Source: Amycolatopsis alba DSM 44262 (lineage in GTDB: Bacteria > Actinomycetota > Actinomycetes > Mycobacteriales > Pseudonocardiaceae). Taken from it: 64,000 nucleotides of DNA. The position numbers and the translations under genes were made by a program. Shown here piece after piece: positions 49,643 to 57,368 of the stretch. Location: assembly GCF_000384215.1 (NCBI RefSeq), contig NZ_KB913032.1:7959605-8023604 (forward strand). Direction: 5' to 3'. Numbering within the stretch: position 1 is the first letter of the stretch; each line of letters opens with the position of its first letter. The notes below the pieces were generated by a model that saw only the letters and a program-made list of their open reading frames with translations, ran no database searches and was not told the origin of the DNA.

Positions 49643-49654
49643 CTACGACTGTAG
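49643..49654. promoter_or_regulatory. CTAC-N4-GTAG operator, site 5 (amidohydrolase/alcohol dehydrogenase promoter)
   Basis: CTACGACTGTAG overlaps TAGACT (49652-49657), a -10 box ending 6 nt before ATG 49664 of the alcohol dehydrogenase. That transcript would be leaderless. The opposite gene starts 30 bp to the left. Confidence 0.65.
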
Positions 49655-49663
49655 ACTAAAAAG

Positions 49664-50767
49664 ATGGTCAACAGAACCGAAGCGGCGGTGCTCACCGAAC
49701 ACGGCTCCGCGCTCACCTTGCGGGAACTACCGCTGCCGGAGGAGCCGGAACCGGGCGCCGCGCTGGTCCGGATCACCTGCACCACCCTGTGCGGCACCGA
49801 CGTGCACATCTGGTCCGGCCAGATGACCTTCCCCGGCATGCTCCCGATGGTGCTGGGGCACGAAATGGTCGGCGAGGTGGTGGCCGTCGGACCGGGCACC
49901 ACCGACACCCTCGGCCGGGAGATCGCCGAGGGCGACCGCATCGGCTGGTCCGAGTCGACCTGCGGAAAGTGTTACGGCTGCACGATCTTGCGCGAACCGG
50001 TCGCCTGTGAGAAGCGTGGTTACGGCTTCCTCCAGCGTTCCGACGTCTTCCCGTACGCCACCGGCGGTCTCGTCCGGTACTGCTATGTGACCCCCGGCGC
50101 GGCCAAGCTTCTCTTGCCGGACGACGTGAAGGACACCTGGGCCTCGATGTCCGGCTGCGCGGGCAAAACCGTGCTGCGGGCCGTCTCCCGCTCGGGCGGG
50201 ATCCGTCCCGGTGCGACGGTCGTGGTGCAGGGCGCCGGCGCGCTGGGCGTATTCGCCACCGCGGTCGCGCGGATCTCCGGCGCGGGCGACGTGATCACCA
50301 TCGGCGGGCCCGCCGACCGGCTGGAAACCGCCGAGCGTTTCGGGGCGACAGCGACGATCCCGGTCGACGGCACCGCCGAAGACCGCGTCGAACGGGTAAA
50401 GGAACTCACCGGTGGCCGGGGCGCCGATCACGTCTTCGATTTCGCGGGCGGCCCGACCATCGGTGAAGAGGCCGTGGCCTTCGCGGCGCAGCGCGGCACG
50501 ATCGCCATCGTCGGTTCCACTGGCCCCATGCCCTCCCCCGTCGCTCTCGGCACGGTGATGGGCAAGGAACTCACGGTCGTCGGGTCGCTCAACGGCGACA
50601 TCGCCGACTACCACCGCTCGGTGGACTTCTTCCGCACGTTCGCCACCCGGATGCCGTGGGACGACCTGTTCAGCGCGCCCGTCGGCCTTTCCGAAGCGTC
50701 CAAGAGCGTCGAGTCGATGTCGCGGCTCGGCGAGCTCAAAGCCGTCATCGATCCCCGTCTTCCCTAG
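49664..50767 (+). CDS. Zinc-dependent medium-chain alcohol dehydrogenase
   Basis: A 367-residue MDR protein. The catalytic zinc site has Cys in TLCGTDVH and GHE in VLGHEMVGEV; the structural zinc Cys cluster is CGKCYGC then ACEKRG. The NAD(P)-binding motif is VQGAGALGVFA. It should oxidise an alcohol or reduce an aldehyde. First gene of a three-gene operon with AKR 2 (9 bp gap) and hydrolase 3 (4-bp overlap). Confidence 0.9.
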   Translation: MVNRTEAAVLTEHGSALTLRELPLPEEPEPGAALVRITCTTLCGTDVHIWSGQMTFPGMLPMVLGHEMVGEVVAVGPGTTDTLGREIAEGDRIGWSESTCGKCYGCTILREPVACEKRGYGFLQRSDVFPYATGGLVRYCYVTPGAAKLLLPDDVKDTWASMSGCAGKTVLRAVSRSGGIRPGATVVVQGAGALGVFATAVARISGAGDVITIGGPADRLETAERFGATATIPVDGTAEDRVERVKELTGGRGADHVFDFAGGPTIGEEAVAFAAQRGTIAIVGSTGPMPSPVALGTVMGKELTVVGSLNGDIADYHRSVDFFRTFATRMPWDDLFSAPVGLSEASKSVESMSRLGELKAVIDPRLP

Positions 50768-50776
50768 GAGACCTGA

Positions 50777-51736
50777 ATGTCCGTCATCCCCCAGCGCCGC
50801 ATCGGCCGTGACGGCCCGCTCACCGGCGTGCTCTCGCTCGGCTCCTGGCACACCTACGACCGGATGGACTTCCGCGAGGCGGTGAACCTGGTCCGCACCG
50901 CGGTCGATTCCGGGATCACGCTTTTCGACGTCGGCGTCTACGGTTTCCCCGGCGCCACCGCGGTCTACACCGACGTGCTCTTCTCCGCCATGGTCCGCGC
51001 GGCCGGGATCCGCCGGGAGGACTACCTCCTTTCGGCCAAGCTGTGGCTGGAGGGCTACCCGGAGTACGGCCTCCGTGAGCAGCTCGACAACGCGCTGTTC
51101 CGCGCGGGCGTCGAGCACGCCGATCTGGTGGTGCTGGGTGATCTCCGGCGCGACGACACCGATCTGCACCAGCTCGTGCTGGACCTGAACGAACTCCGCG
51201 AAGCCGGGCTCATCGGGCAGTGGGGCGTGAACAACTGGTCCGCCACCACGATTCAGGCACTGCACGATTTCGCCGCGGCGGAGAACGTGCCCGGCCCCGC
51301 GATCGCCCAGCTGAAGTACAGCGTCGCCCGGCGGTCCATTCCGGACGGTGAACCCTACAAGAAGGTGTTCGGTGAACTCGGCGTGACGCTCCAGTCTTCG
51401 GACATCTTCGAAGGCGGGGTCCTGCTGGGCAAGAACAGCGGCGCCCGCCAGGTCGGCCGCGACCCCGGCGACATCCGCGAGCGCATCGCCGCCTCCGCTC
51501 CGGAGCTGGCGAAGATCGCGACCGAACTGGGTGCGACACCGGCCCAGCTGTGCCTGGCGTTCACCCTCACCCACCCGGCCAACACGACCACGCTGTTCGG
51601 CGCGACGAGCACCGAGCAGCTCAAGGACAACCTGGGTGCTGTCGACCTCGTCGAGCGCGTCGGCGCGGCAGAACTCCGCGAGCTCGTCGAGCCGCACTGG
51701 GCGGACAAGGACATCGTCGATCCGGAGGGACCGTGA
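50777..51736 (+). CDS. Atypical aldo/keto reductase 2 (catalytic His replaced)
   Basis: A 319-residue AKR-fold paralogue of the protein at 46590 (shared QLKYSVARRS and FEGGVLLGK). Asp/Tyr are in FDVGVYGFPG and Lys in LLSAKLWLEG. The His position reads LVVLGDLRRD, again Gly. Both paralogues also have one residue fewer than usual between the catalytic Asp and Tyr. AGGAG precedes ATG 50777. Confidence 0.83.
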   Translation: MSVIPQRRIGRDGPLTGVLSLGSWHTYDRMDFREAVNLVRTAVDSGITLFDVGVYGFPGATAVYTDVLFSAMVRAAGIRREDYLLSAKLWLEGYPEYGLREQLDNALFRAGVEHADLVVLGDLRRDDTDLHQLVLDLNELREAGLIGQWGVNNWSATTIQALHDFAAAENVPGPAIAQLKYSVARRSIPDGEPYKKVFGELGVTLQSSDIFEGGVLLGKNSGARQVGRDPGDIRERIAASAPELAKIATELGATPAQLCLAFTLTHPANTTTLFGATSTEQLKDNLGAVDLVERVGAAELRELVEPHWADKDIVDPEGP

Positions 51737-52656
51737 CGGCCTTCGATCCCGAACTCGCCGAAGCCCTCAAAGGCCTGCCCTCCGGGCCGCCGTTGAGCGC
51801 GGAGTCACTGCCGGGAATGCGGCAGGCCATGGCCGAGATGAACTTGAGCTGCGCCGAGGCGATCGGCGACCGGGATCTCGTCTGGGAGGACCGGGAGGTC
51901 CCCGGCACCGACGTCGTCGTCACCGTCGTCAAGCCACGGGGTGCCCAGGGCGCGCCGGGGTTCTACAACATCCACGGTGGCGGCATGGTGCTGGACAACC
52001 GGTTCGCCGACCTGCCGCGGATGGTCGCGCTGGTCGAGGAATTCGGCTTCGTCGCGGTCACCGTGGACTACCGGCTCGCCCCCGAGCATCCGCATCCGGC
52101 ACCGCTGGAGGACTGCTACGCGGGCTTGACCTGGATGGTCGAGCACGCCGCGGAGCTCGGCTTCGACCCGGCCCGGCTGATCATCGGTGGCGGCAGCGCG
52201 GGCGGCGGGCTCAGCGCGGGAATCGCATTGCTGGCCAGGGATCGCGGCGGACCAGCGCTGGCGGGTCAGCTGCTGCTGTGCCCGATGATCGACAGCGACA
52301 ACGACTCCGCGTCCACAAGGGAGTTCGCCGAACGCGGCGTGTGGGGCCGGGAGGCCAACGAGTTCGGCTGGCGATCCCTCCTGAATGGACAGACCTCGCC
52401 GTACGCGGTCCCGGCGACCGCGGAGGATCTCACCGGGCTCCCGCCCGCTTTCATCGAGGTCGGCGCGGCCGAGATCTTCCGTGACGAGGACGTCGACTAC
52501 GCGCGGCGCCTCTGGCAGGCGGGCGTGCCCACCGAACTGCATGTCTGGGCGGGCGCGTACCACGGTTTCGACCGGTTCGCCCCGGACAGCGAGGTGGCCC
52601 GCGCCGCACGCGCCGCACGGGCCTCCTGGCTGCGCCGCACTATCGGCCGAGCATGA
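51733..52656 (+). CDS. Hormone-sensitive-lipase-type alpha/beta hydrolase 3
   Basis: A 307-residue HSL-family esterase with HGGGM at the oxyanion hole, VTVDYRLAPEHPHPAPLEDC, the nucleophile elbow IGGGSAGGG, Glu/Asp in GAAEIFRDED and His in GAYHGFDRF. The elbow G-G-S replaces the usual G-D/E-S. The start is GTG 51733, overlapping AKR 2 by 4 bp with GGAGGGA upstream. Its last 17 bp overlap the convergent GMC gene. Confidence 0.87.
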   Translation: MTAFDPELAEALKGLPSGPPLSAESLPGMRQAMAEMNLSCAEAIGDRDLVWEDREVPGTDVVVTVVKPRGAQGAPGFYNIHGGGMVLDNRFADLPRMVALVEEFGFVAVTVDYRLAPEHPHPAPLEDCYAGLTWMVEHAAELGFDPARLIIGGGSAGGGLSAGIALLARDRGGPALAGQLLLCPMIDSDNDSASTREFAERGVWGREANEFGWRSLLNGQTSPYAVPATAEDLTGLPPAFIEVGAAEIFRDEDVDYARRLWQAGVPTELHVWAGAYHGFDRFAPDSEVARAARAARASWLRRTIGRA

Positions 52657-54085
52657 ACCGAGCGGCCTGCTCGCCGACCAGCACCGCCGGCGCGTTGGTG
52701 TTGCCCGTGGTCACCCGCGGCAGCACCGACGCGTCGGCGATCCGGAGCCCGCTGATGCCGTGCACGGCGAGTTCCGGGTCGACAACGGATTCGGCGTCGG
52801 TGCCCATCCGGCAGGTCCCGACCTGGTGGTGGTAGGTGATGGCGGTCCGCCGGACGTATTCGCGGACGTCGGTGCCCGGCCCCGGATACAGCTCGCGGGC
52901 GCCCCAGCCGTCGGCCAGCGCGGCCGCCCGGCCGATCTCCCGGCACTGCTCCACCGACGCGACCAGGCTCTCGAAGTCGGCCGGATCCTCCAGCGCGGCG
53001 AGATCGATCAGCGGCTCGTCGAGCGGACTCGGTCCCGATAGCCGGAGAGTGCCCCGGCTGCGCGGCGTGACCAGCCCCGCCATCAGCGAGAACCCGGTCT
53101 CCGGGCCGGTCATCCACGACTCGTACATCGGCACGCTAAAGTGGATCGGCTGGGTGTCGGGCACCGCCAGCCCCGGACGGCTGCGCCAGAACAGATGCGT
53201 CTGCGTGACCGAGCGGCCGGGCGCGGGCGGGTCGACCTGACGCCGGTCGGTCGCGAAGATGACCGGCGAGAGCAGATGGTCGTGCAGGTTCATCCCGACG
53301 CCCGGCAGTTCGGCGACGACGTCGATGCCGTGCACCTCCAGTTCGTCGACCGGGCCGACCCCGCTGCGCAGCAGGATCGCCGGTGAGGCCAGCGCACCGG
53401 CGGCGAGCACGACCTCGTCGGCGAAGACCTTGCGCAGCTCGCCGTCGACCTCGGCCAGCACGCCGGTCACCCGGTCGCCCTCGAAGAGCAACTGATGCAC
53501 GAGCGCTCCCGTGTGGACGGTCATCCGCCCGGCCGCGGGCTGCCCGTAGGCGAGCCAGGTGTTGAGCCGTTTGCCGTCGCGGGTGGTGACGCGCTGCACC
53601 GAGACACCGTCGAGCTCGTCGCCGTTGTAGTCCGGGTTGAACGGCAGGCCGATCTGCACGGCAGCGTCCACAATGGACTGTTGGATCGGGTGCAGCGGCT
53701 CGTTCGGCACGACGTCGAGCAGATCCTTCTCGATCCGTTCGAACACCGGGCGCACGTCGTCCCACCGCCAGCCGGGCAGGTCCCAGCCGTCGTAGTCGGC
53801 GGGGGCGCCGCGCACCCAGATCATCGCGTTGAGCGAATGCGAGCCGCCGAGTACCTTGCCGCGCGGCAGGTGCAGCCGCCGGTTCGCCGCATGCGGCTGC
53901 GGCACGGTGTAGTAGTCCCAGTCCTCCGGGCCGTGCCACAGCTCCCCGGCCCGCGAGGGGTCGTGGATTGCCGGGTTGGTGTCCGGCCCGCCCGCTTCGA
54001 GCAGGGTGACCCACGCTCCGGAGTCGGCCAGTCTCCTGGCGACCACCGAACCGGCCGAACCCGCTCCCACCACGATGACGTCCAT
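52640..54085 (-). CDS. GMC-family FAD-dependent oxidoreductase
   Basis: A 481-residue GMC (glucose-methanol-choline) enzyme. It begins DVIVVGAGSAGSVVARRLAD (FAD motif), has the GMC signature RGKVLGGSHSLNAMIWVRG, and a C-terminal catalytic pair region YHHQVGTCRMG with NTNAPAVLVGEQAA. Family members oxidise alcohols such as choline to aldehydes. It is divergent from an aldehyde dehydrogenase, a classic alcohol-to-acid pairing. The family allows choline or polyethylene-glycol-type alcohols; the substrate is not fixed. Confidence 0.9.
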   Translation of the reverse strand: MDVIVVGAGSAGSVVARRLADSGAWVTLLEAGGPDTNPAIHDPSRAGELWHGPEDWDYYTVPQPHAANRRLHLPRGKVLGGSHSLNAMIWVRGAPADYDGWDLPGWRWDDVRPVFERIEKDLLDVVPNEPLHPIQQSIVDAAVQIGLPFNPDYNGDELDGVSVQRVTTRDGKRLNTWLAYGQPAAGRMTVHTGALVHQLLFEGDRVTGVLAEVDGELRKVFADEVVLAAGALASPAILLRSGVGPVDELEVHGIDVVAELPGVGMNLHDHLLSPVIFATDRRQVDPPAPGRSVTQTHLFWRSRPGLAVPDTQPIHFSVPMYESWMTGPETGFSLMAGLVTPRSRGTLRLSGPSPLDEPLIDLAALEDPADFESLVASVEQCREIGRAAALADGWGARELYPGPGTDVREYVRRTAITYHHQVGTCRMGTDAESVVDPELAVHGISGLRIADASVLPRVTTGNTNAPAVLVGEQAARFMLGR

Positions 54086-54134
54086 GCCCCCACCCTCGCA
54101 AGGCGCGGGGACCTCCGGCGGATTCGGTTCGCTG

Positions 54135-54147
54135 GCCGACAATCGGC
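54135..54147. promoter_or_regulatory. Palindrome in the GMC/aldehyde dehydrogenase divergent promoter
   Basis: GCCGACAATCGGC is a perfect 5-3-5 palindrome about midway between the two divergent starts (54085 and 54223). It is a candidate site for the GntR protein encoded after the dehydrogenase. No CTAC-N4-GTAG site occurs here. Confidence 0.4.
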
Positions 54148-54222
54148 GTGCCCTGGCGGGCAAGACCGCGGGCCGCCCGGCGCCCGATACTCGATCACAC
54201 ACCGGTCGAGGAGGAGCTAGCC

Positions 54223-55656
54223 ATGGCCACACGCCTGTTCATCGACGGACAGTGGACCGCCGCCGGAGGCGGATCGCTGCCGACGTACGATCCGGCCACC
54301 GGCCAGGTGATCGAGGACGTCGGCACCGCGTCGGCCGCCGACGTGGACGCCGCCGTCGGAGCCGCCCGCAAGGCACTGAACGACCCCGCCTGGGCGGGAC
54401 TGCTGCCGGTCCAGCGGGCCGCGCTGCTGTTCAAGCTCGCGAGCCTGGTCGACGAGCACCACGAGGAGCTCGCCGCGCTCGAAACGCGCGACCAGGGCCA
54501 GCCGATCGGCATCTCGCGCCAGGTCAGCGTCACCGGCGCGGCCGAGCACCTGCGGTACTTCGCGGGCTGGGTGACCAAGATCCAGGGCACCACCAACCCG
54601 GTGTCCTTCCCGGACACGCTGCACTACACCCGCCGCGAGCCGGTCGGGGTGAACGCGCTGATCACGCCGTGGAACTTCCCGCTGATGATCCTGGTGTGGA
54701 AGCTCGCGCCCGCTCTGGCCACCGGCAACACCGTGGTGATCAAGCCCAGCGAGGTCACGCCGCTGACCAGCATCCGGCTTGTGGAACTCGTGGCCGAGGC
54801 CGGGTTCCCGCCTGGGGTGGTCAACCTGGTCACCGGTGACGGCGCGGTGGGCGCGCTCCTGAGCGGGCACGGCGACGTCGACCACCTGTCCTACACCGGG
54901 TCGACCGCGGTCGGGAAGCTGATCACGGCGGCCAGCGCGGAGTCGAACCTCAAACGGCTCACCCTCGAACTCGGCGGCAAGGCGCCCAGCATCATCGCCG
55001 GTGACGCCGACATCGACGCCGCCGTCGCGGGCAACCTCGCGGGCGCGACGCTGAACAGCGGGCAGGTCTGCGCCGCGTACACCCGGTTCTTCGTGGACCG
55101 CAAGCGCGAACAGGAGTTCGTCTCGAAACTGGCCGCCGGGCTGGAGGGGCTCAAGCTCGGACCGGGCTTGGACGAGTCCACCCAGCTCGGGCCGCTGGTG
55201 TCCGCGAAGCACCGTGAGCACGTGGACTTCCTCGTCTCCACCGGTCGCGAACAGGGCGCGGACCTCGTCACCGGCGGCCAGCCCCTGGACCGCGACGGCT
55301 ACTTCTACAAGCCGACGCTGTTCGCCGGGGTCGCCGACGACATGACGATCATGCGCGAAGAGATCTTCGGGCCGGTCCTCGCCGTCACCGCCTACGACGA
55401 CCAGGACGAGCTGCTGGCCCGCGCGAACGACACCGAATACGGGCTCGCGGCCACCGTGTGGACCCGCGATCTCGGGGTCGCCCAGCGGTTCGCGAACGGT
55501 ATCCGGGCGGGCGCTGTGTTCGTCAACATGCCGCCGATCCCCGACATGGCCGCGCCGTGGGGCGGGTACAAGGCGTCGGGCTGGGGCCGTGAGATGGGGC
55601 CGTGGGCGATCGACGCGTACACCGAGATCAAATCAGTCTGGCTGCACTACTCGTGA
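54223..55656 (+). CDS. Aldehyde dehydrogenase
   Basis: A 477-residue NAD(P)-dependent aldehyde dehydrogenase. Catalytic Cys283 lies in NSGQVCAAY and the general base Glu249 in LELGGKAP. TPWNFPLMI and SYTGSTAVGK contact the cofactor. Length is typical. GAGGAGGAGC precedes ATG 54223; the longer frame is rejected. It would oxidise the aldehyde from the GMC enzyme, amine oxidase or alcohol dehydrogenase. Confidence 0.93.
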   Translation: MATRLFIDGQWTAAGGGSLPTYDPATGQVIEDVGTASAADVDAAVGAARKALNDPAWAGLLPVQRAALLFKLASLVDEHHEELAALETRDQGQPIGISRQVSVTGAAEHLRYFAGWVTKIQGTTNPVSFPDTLHYTRREPVGVNALITPWNFPLMILVWKLAPALATGNTVVIKPSEVTPLTSIRLVELVAEAGFPPGVVNLVTGDGAVGALLSGHGDVDHLSYTGSTAVGKLITAASAESNLKRLTLELGGKAPSIIAGDADIDAAVAGNLAGATLNSGQVCAAYTRFFVDRKREQEFVSKLAAGLEGLKLGPGLDESTQLGPLVSAKHREHVDFLVSTGREQGADLVTGGQPLDRDGYFYKPTLFAGVADDMTIMREEIFGPVLAVTAYDDQDELLARANDTEYGLAATVWTRDLGVAQRFANGIRAGAVFVNMPPIPDMAAPWGGYKASGWGREMGPWAIDAYTEIKSVWLHYS

Positions 55657-56324
55657 CCACTGGCGACGCGGTGAACTCGACCCCGAAGAGCAAGTCGCAG
55701 ATCGCCTATCACTGGATCAAGGCGCGGATCGACGACGGCACCTTCTCCCCCGGCTACCGGCTGGTGTTCGGGCAGATCGCGCAGGAACTCGGGGTCAGCA
55801 CCGTGCCCGTCCGCGAGGCGGTCCGGCGGCTGGAGGCCGAAGGGCTGGTGACCTACGAGCACAACATCGGGGCGCAGGTCGCGATGGTCGACGAGAGCGA
55901 CTACCAGCACACCATGCAGACTCTCGCGCTGGTCGAGGGCTACGCCGCCGCGCTGGCGGCGCCGTCCTTGCCCGGCGAGGTGCTCGACGAGGCCAAAGGG
56001 CTCAACGCGGAGCTGACGGCCTGCCTGGACAACTTCGAGCCCTCGCGGTTCACCGCGCTGAACCGCGACTTCCACCGTGTCCTGTTCGGCACCTGCCCCA
56101 ACCCGCAGGTGCTCGAACTGGTCAACCGCGGCTGGAACCGGCTGGCCGGGCTGCGCACCTCGACGTTCAGTTTCGTGCCCGGCCGCGCGCACGAATCCGT
56201 GCAAGAGCACCAGAACATCCTCGACCTGTTCGACAGGAACGCGCCTGCCGGGGAGATCGAACTGGCCGTGCGCGAACACCGGTTGACCACTTTGGAGACG
56301 TTCCGGGCCTGGCGGCATCCCTAA
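55653..56324 (+). CDS. GntR-family regulator (FadR subgroup)
   Basis: A 223-residue protein with a GntR winged helix (residues about 15-80: RIDDGTFSPGYRLVFGQIAQ, STVPVREAVRRLEAEGLVTY) and an all-helical FCD-type ligand domain (FHRVLFGTCPNP, EHQNILDLFDR). GTG 55653 overlaps the dehydrogenase stop by 4 bp; GTG 55671 is an alternative. It probably controls the GMC/aldehyde dehydrogenase promoter. Its last 4 bp overlap the convergent gene. Confidence 0.88.
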   Translation: MTTGDAVNSTPKSKSQIAYHWIKARIDDGTFSPGYRLVFGQIAQELGVSTVPVREAVRRLEAEGLVTYEHNIGAQVAMVDESDYQHTMQTLALVEGYAAALAAPSLPGEVLDEAKGLNAELTACLDNFEPSRFTALNRDFHRVLFGTCPNPQVLELVNRGWNRLAGLRTSTFSFVPGRAHESVQEHQNILDLFDRNAPAGEIELAVREHRLTTLETFRAWRHP

Positions 56325-57214
56325 ACCGTCGCGGCCTCCGGCGGCGGAAAGGCGTAGAAGCGCAACGACAGTTCCTTCTCTTCCGCCGTCGGACGCCGTC
56401 TGCGCTGGCTGTACCGCGCGATCAGCTCGTGGTACTCCGCCTCGAGTTCACGGAACTCCTCCTCGGTCAGCCGCGTCGAGGTCCGCTGGGCCGTCGACCA
56501 CGGGCCGAACTCGTCGCGGTGCGCCGCGGCCCAGGACAGCAGCGCGACCTCGTTCGCGTATTTCGCGTCGAGGAAGGCGGTGACCCGCTCCCGGTCGGCG
56601 CCGTCGTAGTCGTCCGGCCTCGGCTCGCGCAGGTCCTGCTGGATCGAGGCCCAGCTCCCTTTCCGTTCCCTGCGCACGAAACCGTTGTCCCGCAGGGTTT
56701 TCAGGCAGTCGGCGACTTCGGCTCGTTCGAGGCCCGTCCGGCGCGCGATCTCCTCGGTGACGGCGGGAAGTTCCCGCGTCACCAGCTGATATCGCGGGTC
56801 CTCCCGCAGTTCGATGTCGCGCAGGGTCACCGTTCGCCGCGGCATCGCGCTGCTCAGCAGCCGCCGCGCGGCGAGGGCGAGCAGGACGGCGACCGGGATC
56901 TCCACGAAGACGGCGAGGGCGATGCTGGTCCACCGTTCGGCCGACGTCCAGCCGAGCATGACGTCGAACCACGCGTCGCAGCACAGCATCGCGGCCGTGG
57001 CGGACAGCAGCGGCACGGCCGCCCGGCGGCGTCGCAGCCCGAGCCACGCTCCGGTGGCGAAGCAGAGAAGGAGGGCGACGTCGAATCCGACCCAGGCCGT
57101 GCGCCACTGGCCGGTGTCGTACCGGTCGGGCAGCGTGTGCGCGAGGTAGACGGTCCAGGGCACGAGCAAGACCGCCGCGCCGGCGAGCAGCGTCAGCAGT
57201 ATCCGTCGGATCAT
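56321..57214 (-). CDS. Membrane-anchored winged-helix-like protein
   Basis: A 297-residue protein with three or four N-terminal hydrophobic helices (residues about 4-22, 40-58, 67-82, 95-118). A cytoplasmic part has ELPAVTEEIARRTGLERAEV and ADCLKTLRDNGFVRRERKGS, which reads like a winged helix. The C-terminus is helical and charged. A DNA-binding domain behind membrane helices suggests a membrane-bound regulator. ATG 57214 has no Shine-Dalgarno and a TAACGT 7 nt upstream, so it may be leaderless. No family name can be given. Confidence 0.65.
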   Translation of the reverse strand: MIRRILLTLLAGAAVLLVPWTVYLAHTLPDRYDTGQWRTAWVGFDVALLLCFATGAWLGLRRRRAAVPLLSATAAMLCCDAWFDVMLGWTSAERWTSIALAVFVEIPVAVLLALAARRLLSSAMPRRTVTLRDIELREDPRYQLVTRELPAVTEEIARRTGLERAEVADCLKTLRDNGFVRRERKGSWASIQQDLREPRPDDYDGADRERVTAFLDAKYANEVALLSWAAAHRDEFGPWSTAQRTSTRLTEEEFRELEAEYHELIARYSQRRRRPTAEEKELSLRFYAFPPPEAATV

Positions 57215-57368
57215 GATCACGACGTTAGGGCCGGGCGGTGCCAAGGACATCCGGGCTTTCCCCTGGTCCGGTCTCAGGGTCGCCGCGCTGGTCCGAACGG
57301 CCGATACCGGGACATACCGGCGCGAAGGTAAATTCTTGAGGCCCGATCCGGGCTTTACTGGGGGGTAC

